64,000 bases of DNA, from positions 62,001 through 126,000 of the forward strand of contig NZ_JAKTTI010000002.1 of the NCBI RefSeq assembly GCF_022427965.1, given 5' to 3'. Positions 56,378 through 64,000 of the stretch are shown here, piece by piece. The notes beneath the pieces are model-generated. The model had not been told where the DNA came from. It saw only the letters and a list, made by a program, of their open reading frames with translations, and searched no databases. Each line of letters begins with the position of its first letter. The stretch's first letter is position 1. Source of the stretch: Fredinandcohnia quinoae (lineage in GTDB: Bacteria; Bacillota; Bacilli; Bacillales; Bacillaceae_L). Both the position numbers and the translations under genes were made by a program.

Positions 56378-57418
56378 TCACTTTTCAAATTCAATATTTT
56401 TTACTGATTCTCTTTCTACTAATTGAACTGGTAATTTAATCCCACTTCTATCAGATTCATTTTCCTTAAATACTTCTAACAGGATATTAGCTGCTTCCTT
56501 CCCTTTTGTTGTAATATCTTGATGGACAGTAGTTAATTTAGGTGTCACAAATTTAGAAATAGATAGATTATCAAATCCTACAACTGAAATCTCATCTGGT
56601 ATTGTAATTCCTTTGCTTCTTAACGAGTTCATCACTTCAATCGCTAAAAAATCTGCAGTAAATACTAGCCCTGTAATCAAATTCTTCTTTTTTGCTATTT
56701 CATTACAAAATTCGTCCATGTTCATTTCATCTTTATTATACCGAAATATCCTGTCATCAATAATCTCAATGCCATGTGCTTCAAGTACATCTACGTAGCC
56801 AAGATAGCGCTGCTCGTCAACACCACCTAGAATTCGTGAATATGACACAAAGCCAATATCTCTATGTCCATTAGCAATTAAATGCTCAGTTGCAATTCTG
56901 AAGCCATCCCTATCATCAATTCCAACGGTATAAATACTTCCAGCTTCATTCGGTATAATAGTATCTATTAACACGACAGGGGTATCAATATTTCCCTTTA
57001 GATGACTTACCTCATTTGGAAGGATTCCCAAAATAATCACACCTGCAGCTCGCCAGGTTTTAATTATTAAATAGATTTCCTCTAAGGTTGATACAGATTG
57101 GACTAATAAATAATAGTCATTTTCCTTTAAAACCTCATCAACCCCCGCAAGTACCTCTGTATTAAATGGGTTTTCAAATAGATTTCTTTCATCTTTTCGA
57201 TTCTGGTATAAAATAAATGCAATAAGCTTCGAAGAATTATTAACCAATGATCTAGCACTCATATTAGGCGTATAATTATACTTTTTTATAATTTCTAGTA
57301 TCTTCTTTTCCGTCTTTTCAGAAACCTTTGCTTTACGCTTATGAATAACATTAGAAACTGTCATCACACTTACATTTGCTTCTTTTGCAATATCCTTCAA
57401 AGTAACAATAATAACCAT
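56378..57418 (-). CDS. LacI/GalR-family transcriptional regulator
   Basis: Repressor of 346 residues: helix-turn-helix at about 6-28 (LKDIAKEANVSVMTVSNVIHKR), hinge helix (ARSLVNN), and a periplasmic-binding-protein-like sugar domain to the end. It lies immediately upstream of the GH31 operon and the two palindromes with central CG that fit this family. The start is uncertain: AAGGAG sits directly against ATG 57418, so a nearby non-ATG start is possible. Confidence 0.9.
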   Translation of the reverse strand: MVIIVTLKDIAKEANVSVMTVSNVIHKRKAKVSEKTEKKILEIIKKYNYTPNMSARSLVNNSSKLIAFILYQNRKDERNLFENPFNTEVLAGVDEVLKENDYYLLVQSVSTLEEIYLIIKTWRAAGVIILGILPNEVSHLKGNIDTPVVLIDTIIPNEAGSIYTVGIDDRDGFRIATEHLIANGHRDIGFVSYSRILGGVDEQRYLGYVDVLEAHGIEIIDDRIFRYNKDEMNMDEFCNEIAKKKNLITGLVFTADFLAIEVMNSLRSKGITIPDEISVVGFDNLSISKFVTPKLTTVHQDITTKGKEAANILLEVFKENESDRSGIKLPVQLVERESVKNIEFEK

Positions 57419-57620
57419 CTCCTTTCTTAAAAAGCTGGCTTAATCTTGAGTTGTTGTTCCATTTATTTAAAAAAGGTCTCTATTTTCCAAAAATAGGGGT
57501 GAGAGTCCCTAACCTCTTAACTTAACCATTATTTCAACATAACTGGTAATGATATTTTATAAGTATTTGCACCAATTGTAAATTTATTTAAGCCAACAAA
57601 TATAAGAGTAAGAGGTTATT

Positions 57621-57707
57621 ATGGAATTTTTAGCAAATAATATAAAGGATAATGGTAAATTCTTTTCAAAACTAAATTGTCTGTTAATACGGAGGCACTA
57701 TGTCTAA
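57621..57707 (+). CDS. Possible 28-residue leader peptide before the HD-GYP gene
   Basis: ATG with AGAGG 6 bases upstream, 28 codons, ending TATGTCTAA so that its stop overlaps the first codons of the HD-GYP gene by 8 bp. No similarity recognised. It could be a coupling leader or chance; no independent evidence. Confidence 0.35.
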   Translation: MEFLANNIKDNGKFFSKLNCLLIRRHYV

Positions 57708-58605
57708 TCGATTTTTTCGTTGGCTTAATCATCCTGTTTATTTTCAATACGGATTCTATATTCTTTCTTGTATATGTCTCTTCTCAAATGGGCTTATTCC
57801 TGAAAACGAAAGTAACTATTATATTCTTTATATCTTTTGCGCAATTTTTTTTGGAATTGGATTTTATAACCGATCTGCTTTGTTTATTATTTTTGTAACT
57901 TTTTTAATAGTATTAGCTAGATTTTTTCTGATTCCGGATCCATTATCCAGTTATGTAGCGTTTCTCATCTATTTCTTTACATACCTCTTAATAACATTTA
58001 TTTCTGTAGGATTAATGAAGTATGCTCAAAAGGTAAAAGAAGATAATGTAGAGTTAACAAAGGCTCTAGCCAATGCTTTGGATTCTAGAGATGCATCTAC
58101 ATTACATCATTCGGAAAATGTTGCAAATTATGCAGTCAAAATAGCTAGAAAGATGAAACTCCCACAAGATTTGTGCAATGTTATTCGGATTGGTGGGTTG
58201 CTTCATGATATTGGAAAAATTGGCATCCCTGAGTTTATATTGAAAAAACCAGCGAAATTAACTAATGAAGAATACGATATAATTAAATCACATCCAGTTA
58301 TTGGGTATGAAATGATTAACCACATTTCAAGTTTTAAAGAAAACGGTGTGTTAGATATTGTATTATATCATCATGAAAGATACGACGGTAAAGGTTATCC
58401 ATCTGGATTAAAAGGTGATGATATTCCCTTAATCGCTCGAATTGTAGCACTAGCTGATACTTTTGATGCAATGTCATCCAAAAGAGTTTACCGAGATGAA
58501 CTTGACCTTGACAATATTCTTACTGAAATTCGCAAAAATAAAGGTTCCCAATTTGACCCTAACATTGTTGATATTTTTCTTAGTTTATTTGAACAACAAA
58601 AGTAA
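57700..58605 (+). CDS. Membrane HD-GYP cyclic-di-GMP phosphodiesterase
   Basis: 301 residues: four to five hydrophobic helices (about 1-110), a short linker helix, then a complete HD-GYP domain (about 118-300). Metal and catalytic motifs are HHSENVANYA, GLLHDIGKIGIPE (HD), KSHPVIGYEM, YHHERYDGKGYP and LADTFDAM, all intact. It hydrolyses cyclic di-GMP at the membrane. GGAGG precedes the ATG. The only GGDEF-related gene in the window is a remnant at 30.9 kb. Confidence 0.9.
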   Translation: MSNRFFRWLNHPVYFQYGFYILSCICLFSNGLIPENESNYYILYIFCAIFFGIGFYNRSALFIIFVTFLIVLARFFLIPDPLSSYVAFLIYFFTYLLITFISVGLMKYAQKVKEDNVELTKALANALDSRDASTLHHSENVANYAVKIARKMKLPQDLCNVIRIGGLLHDIGKIGIPEFILKKPAKLTNEEYDIIKSHPVIGYEMINHISSFKENGVLDIVLYHHERYDGKGYPSGLKGDDIPLIARIVALADTFDAMSSKRVYRDELDLDNILTEIRKNKGSQFDPNIVDIFLSLFEQQK

Positions 58606-58633
58606 AAAATAGGAGCAGTAAGGGGGCGTACTC

Positions 58634-59485
58634 ATGAATACCAATTTTTTATATTATCTCGGATTAGCCATCATTAGTATCATTCTTTTAATATATGTAT
58701 GTTATAAAATAGGAGTTAGACAAGGATTACTAACCTTTTTTGCAATGGTCGGGCTTGGTTATCTGATTGAGGCAGTCATTTTTAATTTGTTGAATAGCTA
58801 TCAATATTACCCAAACATTATCAAACGAGATCCGATCTATGATAGTACTTTGGGAGCTATCGTTTCAAATGCATTATCATTACCTGTGGCAGCTACCTAT
58901 TTAGCAGCTTTCCGTAAAAATTGGGTGTGGATTTTATGTACTGTTGCCTTATTTGCTGGGATTGAGTGGTTGTTCCTAAGGGTGGATATTTATAAACACC
59001 ATTGGTGGAAAATTGGTTATACTTCAATGGGACTTCCCTTCTATTTTTATTCAGCGAAGTTTTTATACAAAAAAATGGCCCATCCATTAGAAGGAATCCT
59101 TCATGCAATCTGTTTATTTCTAATTATTAGCCCTTTCTCAGGCTCATTTCAATTTACACCGATTATGATATTCTCCAATCGGTATTATGATTTCGGCTGG
59201 TTTATGGATCGTTCAAGGGATACAGTAGCTTTTGCTGCTTTATTTTATTTATGTTCAAGCCTTTTCTATGTTGCAATTACAAGATTATTCCATCATAGAC
59301 GGAAATGGGGAAAATATATTTTAACTCCCTTCACCATGCTTTTTGCCAATATACTACTTAAAAAGATAGGAATCCTACATAGCCTAGTTTGGTGGGATAC
59401 ATCATATTATGTATTAATATCCATTCTTTCAGTATTATTAACTGAAATCATCAGTAAAAATTTGAATAACGGCCCATCCACATAA
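58634..59485 (+). CDS. Multi-pass membrane protein of unknown function
   Basis: 283 residues with about eight hydrophobic segments. A conserved-looking stretch EWLFLRVDIYKHHWWKIGY with several His, Trp and Tyr residues lies near the middle. I do not recognise a function; it resembles CBO0543-type membrane proteins only loosely. It starts 28 bp after the HD-GYP gene with AAGGGGG upstream and is probably cotranscribed with it. Confidence 0.8.
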   Translation: MNTNFLYYLGLAIISIILLIYVCYKIGVRQGLLTFFAMVGLGYLIEAVIFNLLNSYQYYPNIIKRDPIYDSTLGAIVSNALSLPVAATYLAAFRKNWVWILCTVALFAGIEWLFLRVDIYKHHWWKIGYTSMGLPFYFYSAKFLYKKMAHPLEGILHAICLFLIISPFSGSFQFTPIMIFSNRYYDFGWFMDRSRDTVAFAALFYLCSSLFYVAITRLFHHRRKWGKYILTPFTMLFANILLKKIGILHSLVWWDTSYYVLISILSVLLTEIISKNLNNGPST

Positions 59486-59889
59486 TGTGAAAGTTTATTT
59501 TGCTTCACAATTGATATGGAAAAAACAAATTTATAAATTGAACGATTTGTATAAGAAATAAACAAAGGGGCGTCCTTCCCGCACTATTGAAGCGGATTGG
59601 CCGTCCCTTTTGCATGTTCTAAACTACATTCTTTCTTAAGCCCTTAAAATCACTATCAGATATTAGTAAGTAAGTATGGCATTTTTTACAATAATTAGCA
59701 TCACTAAATAAATTAAACTAGGACGATTGATTTAGATTACCGAATTTTCAGAAATTATATTGAATATTATAACGTTATATGGTTTCATGAGATAGATAGG
59801 TTAGTTACTTTTTATGAAAGGGGGTATAGTCCACTAGAGTTTTGGATGTCTAACCTATAAAAATATAAATTTGTTAAGGAGTGTTCACA
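59486..59889 (+). other. Intergenic region upstream of the chitin-binding LPMO gene
   Basis: Contains a terminator (59564-59611) and, near the LPMO gene, a possible structured leader: 9-bp arms ATAGGTTAG / CTAACCTAT (59796-59804, 59850-59858) enclosing 45 bases, ending about 30 bases before the start codon. I found no clear promoter and no known riboswitch signature. Nothing else stands out. Confidence 0.5.
59564..59611 (+). terminator. Terminator after the membrane protein gene
   Basis: Arms AAAGGGGCG / CGTCCCTTT with one G-U and an inner CCGC/GCGG stem, then TTTTG. Confidence 0.65.
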
Positions 59890-60885
59890 TTGGAATTAAA
59901 AGCTACATCATCAAAAACGTTATATGTTTTATTAGGAACTTTGTTAGCGCTTGCACTCATGATGGTTTTTACAACTAAAGCATCTGCACATGGTTATGTA
60001 GATGGTCCAAAGAGTAGAGCTTTGCTTTGTAAAGAGGGGGTAAATAAAAATTGCGGTGCTATTGTCTATGAACCACACAGCTTGGAAGCACCTGGTAATT
60101 TCCCAAGTGCTGGTGCTGCCGATGGGAAGATTGCTAGTGCAAACGGTGCTTTCCCAGAGTTGGATGCACAAACAGCAACTCGTTGGGCGAAGGTACCTAT
60201 GACAAGTGGTGCCAATACATTTACTTGGACTTTAACAGCTGCTCATGCAACAGATAAATGGGATTATTATATAACTAAAGAGGGCTGGGACCCTAATTCA
60301 CCATTGAAACGTTCTGATTTGGAGCTATTCTGTACCATCAATGACGGTGGTAAACGACCAGATTTCAGTGTTAGTCACAATTGTGTTGTACCTGAAAGAA
60401 CTGGCTATCACGTAATCCTCGCTTATTGGGAAGTTTATGATACTGCAAACGCATTTTATAATGTAATTGATGCGAATTTTGACGGTGGTTTTATTCCTCC
60501 AGGCGATGGAGATGGTGATGGCGACGGTGATGGCGATGGCGATGGCGACGGTAATGTTGCTGAGTGGAGCCCATCAGCTGTCTATCTAAATGGAGATCGT
60601 GTTTCTTATAATGGGGCCATTTATGAAGCTAAGTGGTGGACACAAAATGAACAACCGGGCAATTCTCAGGTTTGGGCATTAGTAAGCGGAAGTGACAACG
60701 GTGGTGGAGATGGTGACAACAACGGTGGCACTGATGGAGATAACGGAGCTATTGCTGCTTGGGACTCCAAGAAAGCATACGTTAGTGGAGACCAAGTAAC
60801 ATATAATGGGATCGTTTACAAAGCCCAGTGGTGGACTCTTGGTGAAACACCAAGTTCTAGTGCTGTCTGGCAGGCTATTAACTAA
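59890..60885 (+). CDS. Secreted AA10 chitin-type lytic polysaccharide monooxygenase
   Basis: Copper enzyme of 331 residues that oxidatively cleaves crystalline chitin (possibly cellulose) outside the cell. The signal peptide ends KASA, leaving H34 as the N-terminal His of the copper brace (HGYVDGPKSRALLC). The second His is H119 (TAAHATDKWDY) and the axial aromatic is F189 (NAFYNVID). The catalytic domain (34-198) resembles GbpA/CBP21. A Gly-Asp repeat linker (about 206-221) leads to two CBM5/12 chitin-binding modules (about 224-266, 288-331), each with YxAKWWT or YKAQWWT. TTG 59890 is chosen for AAGGAG 8 bases upstream. Confidence 0.92.
   Translation: MELKATSSKTLYVLLGTLLALALMMVFTTKASAHGYVDGPKSRALLCKEGVNKNCGAIVYEPHSLEAPGNFPSAGAADGKIASANGAFPELDAQTATRWAKVPMTSGANTFTWTLTAAHATDKWDYYITKEGWDPNSPLKRSDLELFCTINDGGKRPDFSVSHNCVVPERTGYHVILAYWEVYDTANAFYNVIDANFDGGFIPPGDGDGDGDGDGDGDGDGNVAEWSPSAVYLNGDRVSYNGAIYEAKWWTQNEQPGNSQVWALVSGSDNGGGDGDNNGGTDGDNGAIAAWDSKKAYVSGDQVTYNGIVYKAQWWTLGETPSSSAVWQAIN
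60505..60552 (+). repeat. GGCGAT-type hexanucleotide repeat encoding the Gly-Asp linker
   Basis: Eight or so tandem 6-bp units with GGCGAT, GGAGAT, GGTGAT and GGCGAC variants, encoding (Gly-Asp)n between the LPMO domain and the first CBM. Prone to length change by slippage. Confidence 0.85.
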
Positions 60886-60923
60886 GGTTCCCACCATTTA
60901 AGCATTAGCGCATTAGAAAACTT

Positions 60924-60995
60924 GGCATTCGCCAAGCCTTTAGGCGAATTGCCTTAGTTGCACTTATGCAGTAAGAAAGTATTTATACTTTCTTA
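60924..60995. terminator. Two hairpins after the LPMO gene
   Basis: GGCATTCGCC / GGCGAATTGCC (60924-60953), then GCAGTAAGAAAGTA and its near-complement (about 60968-60999). No U-tract follows either on the plus strand, so termination is only presumed. Confidence 0.4.
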
Positions 60996-61001
60996 ACTGC
61001 C

Positions 61002-61038
61002 AAAAAAAGCACAGCTAGCTGATAATAGCTAGTTGTGC
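61002..61038 (-). terminator. Terminator after the S-layer protease gene
   Basis: Arms GCACAGCTAGCT and AGCTAGTTGTGC (one G-U as minus-strand RNA) with a 6-base loop, followed by seven U. Confidence 0.85.
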
Positions 61039-61048
61039 CCTTCAACAT

Positions 61049-63739
61049 TTACTTTTTTACAATTTTAATTCGTTGAATTACAATATCGCTCCCCTGCTTA
61101 TTAAAAATAAGCAGTTCATTTTGTTTGAAATCCATTTTTTGAATATCATAACCTGTGAAATTGAATGCTTTTGCTTCTACTTTTAATGTATTGTGAAGTC
61201 TATAAGCTCCATTTTTCCCAACTACAATATTTAAATCAGATGATGCTGCATAGATTGGTTCAGGGAATATATTCAATAGGGATAAATCTCCAGAATCGAA
61301 AATACATGCTTTAGAGATAAGCAAATTTTTGTCTTCAAGCAAGATTATCGGTGAATCTAGCGGATCCCTGGTTAAATATGGATAGTCAACATCCGCTCTA
61401 CCATCTTCAATTAGATTGTTACCATCTATCGAATATTTCATGATATAGCTTGCTGCCCATCCTGCGCTCCAACCATATTGGTACCAATAGTAAAAGTGTT
61501 TGTTGTCATTTGAAAAAACCATTGAACCGACACCTTCAATATTTGGAATCTCAATAGGTTGATAAGTTACTGCGTTAAAAGCTATTAGTTTTGGTGCCCA
61601 TGTACCAATAACTACAAAAATTTTATTATCACGTTCATACACATGGCGATGTACATTATCATCATGAGTGTAGTCTAATATCTCATATTCTAAGTGTGTT
61701 TCCATTTCATTTTTTTCAAGATTATAAATAGAAAGCAAAAACTTAGTCTTTCGATTTACAATAAAAAGCTTTCTACCATCTTCAGAAAGTGATAAGCCAG
61801 AAGGCTCATAATTTAATGGCACAATGCTTTTTTCTTTATTCACATAATTAATGATGAGTAACTCTCGGCTTGTTTTATCAATCATATAAATATAAGGCTT
61901 ATTGGGGTCGATAAGACTATCTGCCATGTCTATTCCACTGATTCTAAGTGAATCTATATTTGATATAGTATATTCCTGATCAGATGGTGAATTATTGTTT
62001 TCCGAACTATCACTTTGTTCAGGATTTTTTACTGGTATATTGTTTCCAGCAACAGATTGATATTTTTGAAGCCAATTTTTCACTCCATCAATTGCAATCG
62101 CGAAATTTAAATTTCCAGAGTCATATCCCATAGAGGTTAACCCCACCACGTAACCATCCATATTAAATAAAGGGCCACCTGAACTTCCAAATGTGATAGG
62201 TGCTGTGAATTGTATTAAGTGGTAAGTTTTATTATTAATCATAAAATCTCTTAAACCACTGACAATTCCATTAGAAACAGTGTTTGTTAAACCTTCAGGA
62301 TTTCCAATCGCTACAACAGAATCACCTTTTTCAACCATTTGATAAGAACCTAGCTTGAGTGGTGTTTCTTTTAATACGCTTTTCGATTTTAATAAAACAA
62401 GATCAGAGTCAACATCATATTCCACTATTCCCTCAATTTCAATTTCTTCACCTGATTGTAGTATTGCTTCTACCCTTTTTGATCCTTCGACTACATGATA
62501 ATTCGAAGCAATCAAACGGTCACTTACTATAAAACCACTACCTTGACTAACTGGTTGACCGAAATCATCATATGAGACAAGTGTTACAACACTTTTTTCC
62601 TTACTAATAATATCCTTCAATGTAGTATTATTTTCTACATTTGATGATTTGTTAGTGCGTGGGGAGGAGATCCCATCTGAAGCTGCACTATAATTATAGA
62701 TTTTCCAACCGTTAGCTGTATTTTTTAAGAAATACAGACCATTTGCATTTAAATTTTCAAGTTTTACTACTTTCCCATCATTAGTTGTAATCTCGGGAGT
62801 TGAAGCATTTGAAACTAAAATCTCTGCATAGCGGTCTGAGAGAAATAGTACGTTAGTCTTTCTCTCACTATCCTTCAATAATAGTTTGCTATTATGTTGG
62901 ATTTGGTTCTTTGTATTCTCTACCCGTTGAAGTGAAAATAGATTAAAATATTCACTTCCGTACTTATTATAGACCTTTGTTAATGGGGGTGTTTCAATAC
63001 CAGTTGACGTAAAAGTACTCTCTACGTCATCTACATAATTCATAACCACATTTTCTACAACTTGATTGGATGCCTTGCTAGGCTTTTCATCTGATAAAGC
63101 TCTATAAATCATAACTACTGCTTGGGAACGAGTGGCTAGATTAGCAGATTTGAATTGCCCATCCCCATACCCGCTTATGATTTTTAAAGAAGCGGCCTGA
63201 TTAATTTCTTTTGCAAATGTAGTCTTGCTTGAAACATCTGGAAACTGTTGAATAGAAGTTTCCGGAAAATCAACTGTTTTATCAAACGCACGAACGATCA
63301 TTGCTGCAATCTGACCTCGTGTAATATTTTCACTTGGTTTAAACTTACCATCTTTATACCCAGAGATGATGTCAAGTTTTTGTGCAGTATTTATATAATC
63401 GGCATACCACTTATTTGGTGACACATCACTGAATTTCTGATCCACTTTTTGTGGTGTAATTCCCATTGCACTCAGTAATAATTTTGCAAATTGTGCCCGA
63501 GTGACTTTATCATTTGGTTTAAAGCTCAATTTTCCAGACTTTGTATCAACAAAACCATCAATGGAATCTGATGCTATAAAGTCATTTATTTCATAAAAAC
63601 CAAAATTATTACTTCTCATATCAGTAATAGTGTATGAATTAGTTGATTTCGTAGCTGCATGGACTTTTTCAAACATTAATGAATTTGTTAAACCAAGTCC
63701 TAAAACGATTATACAGATAATACTAAGATACTTTCTCAC
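61049..63739 (-). CDS. SLH-anchored trypsin-like (HtrA/S1C) protease with C-terminal propeller
   Basis: Exported cell-surface protein of 896 residues. The signal peptide (about 1-28) is followed by three SLH repeats (about 48-92, 103-150, 166-212) that bind pyruvylated wall polymer. A linker domain precedes a trypsin-like domain (about 375-565) with H415 (SNYHVVEG), D446 (DVDSDLVLL) and S520 (GSSGGP). Residues 590-896 look like a beta-propeller (repeated LFIVNRKTKFLLSIYN-type strands). No PDZ domain is visible. AGAGGGAG precedes the ATG. The role is probably surface protein processing. Confidence 0.88.
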   Translation of the reverse strand: MRKYLSIICIIVLGLGLTNSLMFEKVHAATKSTNSYTITDMRSNNFGFYEINDFIASDSIDGFVDTKSGKLSFKPNDKVTRAQFAKLLLSAMGITPQKVDQKFSDVSPNKWYADYINTAQKLDIISGYKDGKFKPSENITRGQIAAMIVRAFDKTVDFPETSIQQFPDVSSKTTFAKEINQAASLKIISGYGDGQFKSANLATRSQAVVMIYRALSDEKPSKASNQVVENVVMNYVDDVESTFTSTGIETPPLTKVYNKYGSEYFNLFSLQRVENTKNQIQHNSKLLLKDSERKTNVLFLSDRYAEILVSNASTPEITTNDGKVVKLENLNANGLYFLKNTANGWKIYNYSAASDGISSPRTNKSSNVENNTTLKDIISKEKSVVTLVSYDDFGQPVSQGSGFIVSDRLIASNYHVVEGSKRVEAILQSGEEIEIEGIVEYDVDSDLVLLKSKSVLKETPLKLGSYQMVEKGDSVVAIGNPEGLTNTVSNGIVSGLRDFMINNKTYHLIQFTAPITFGSSGGPLFNMDGYVVGLTSMGYDSGNLNFAIAIDGVKNWLQKYQSVAGNNIPVKNPEQSDSSENNNSPSDQEYTISNIDSLRISGIDMADSLIDPNKPYIYMIDKTSRELLIINYVNKEKSIVPLNYEPSGLSLSEDGRKLFIVNRKTKFLLSIYNLEKNEMETHLEYEILDYTHDDNVHRHVYERDNKIFVVIGTWAPKLIAFNAVTYQPIEIPNIEGVGSMVFSNDNKHFYYWYQYGWSAGWAASYIMKYSIDGNNLIEDGRADVDYPYLTRDPLDSPIILLEDKNLLISKACIFDSGDLSLLNIFPEPIYAASSDLNIVVGKNGAYRLHNTLKVEAKAFNFTGYDIQKMDFKQNELLIFNKQGSDIVIQRIKIVKK

Positions 63740-63872
63740 AGTTGGCTCCCTCTCATCTTTACTTCAATTAATTATATTAATCGAATTTTAAAAGGGATTC
63801 ATTGTAATATTCATGGGCTTATTTCCATTTTTAGGATACCTGACACATCCTAATGTCAGAGATAAAAAAACT

Positions 63873-63917
63873 GCTTCCTGTACAGAAATCATTCTTGTAC
63901 AAGAAGCAGGACTACTA
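63873..63917 (-). terminator. Terminator of the gene entering from the right edge
   Basis: Arms CTGCTTCCTGTACA and TGTACAAGAAGCAG (one mismatch) with about 11 loop bases, then seven U on the minus strand. Confidence 0.8.
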
Positions 63918-63921
63918 AAAA

Positions 63922-64000
63922 TTAATGCATAGCAGGGGCTGTTCCTTTTTTCTGTCGAAGGAAGACTGTTACAACAAACGAACAAATCGCTAAGATCACT
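63922..64000 (-). CDS. C-terminal end of a probable membrane transporter
   Basis: Only 25 codons are visible, ending in TAA at 63922. The peptide starts with a hydrophobic stretch (VILAICSFVVTVFL) and ends in a charged tail (RQKKGTAPAMH), as expected for the last helix of a major-facilitator-type transporter. The terminator just downstream supports a real gene end. The family cannot be fixed. Confidence 0.5.
   Translation of the reverse strand, partial: VILAICSFVVTVFLRQKKGTAPAMH

Noticed and set aside
59486-59889. Cyclic-di-GMP riboswitch upstream of the LPMO gene
   Set aside because: The conserved GEMM core and GCAAAGC-type elements are absent.

Overview
The window reads as a stretch of chromosome from a low-GC, endospore-former-type Firmicute (Bacillaceae). 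The evidence is the AT-rich sequence, strong AGGAGG-type ribosome binding sites with many TTG and GTG starts, sigma-A promoters, cre-like and Rex-like operators, a sigma-D-type promoter, a CadC/CadA pair with staphylococcal/bacillar metal-site spacing, and an SLH-domain (S-layer anchored) exoprotein. I cannot name the genus with confidence. I see no rRNA, tRNA, CRISPR array, phage or transposase.

Layout. 1-2.9 kb: 3' part of a GH2 glycosidase gene, then a Zn alcohol dehydrogenase behind a Rex-type operator. 3.0-3.35 kb: copy 1 of a long non-coding repeat. 3.4-5.1 kb: a chemoreceptor. 5.2-12.8 kb: a minus-strand sugar operon (GH20, lactonase, two permeases, solute-binding lipoprotein, DUF624 protein) with a divergent AraC regulator. 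13.8-22.8 kb: a signalling island with an intact chemoreceptor, a chemoreceptor broken by an internal deletion, a hybrid kinase carrying two kinase modules, a convergent BTAD response regulator and a soluble PAS chemoreceptor. 22.9-28.9 kb: three GNAT acetyltransferases, a TetR regulator, a 3-hydroxyacyl-CoA dehydrogenase-like protein and a Bcr/CflA efflux pump. 29-31.6 kb: an ECF sigma/anti-sigma pair, a GGDEF remnant and a small DUF4177 protein. 31.6-32.0 kb: copy 2 of the long repeat.

32.0-40.1 kb holds two coordinately controlled operons for an amino-galactose or galactose-type sugar: ROK kinase, AgaS-like isomerase/deaminase, LacC-like kinase and LacD aldolase, and an ABC importer with its GntR regulator. 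Both promoters carry the same operator over a -35 TTGACC. 40.2-46.5 kb: GH35 beta-galactosidase, a 56-residue membrane protein, another importer and a divergent AraC regulator, with a cre site over the promoter. 46.6-50.6 kb: a Gfo/Idh/MocA oxidoreductase and cadCA. 50.7-57.4 kb: a LacI-controlled GH31 operon with a fourth importer. 57.6-64 kb: an HD-GYP phosphodiesterase, a membrane protein, a secreted AA10 chitin-type LPMO with two CBM5/12 modules, an S-layer-anchored trypsin-like protease, and the end of a probable transporter gene.

How it works together. Four importers of the binding protein plus two permeases type feed four sets of glycosidases, none of which has a recognisable export signal, so oligosaccharides are probably imported and cleaved inside the cell. 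No importer has an ATPase gene here, so a shared MsmX-type ATPase elsewhere is implied. A hairpin follows the binding-protein gene in every importer operon. The most unusual element is the roughly 340-bp repeat present twice. It holds 21-bp tandem units and a hairpin whose arms covary between copies, are fully paired only as minus-strand RNA, and run into a U-tract just downstream of minus-strand genes.
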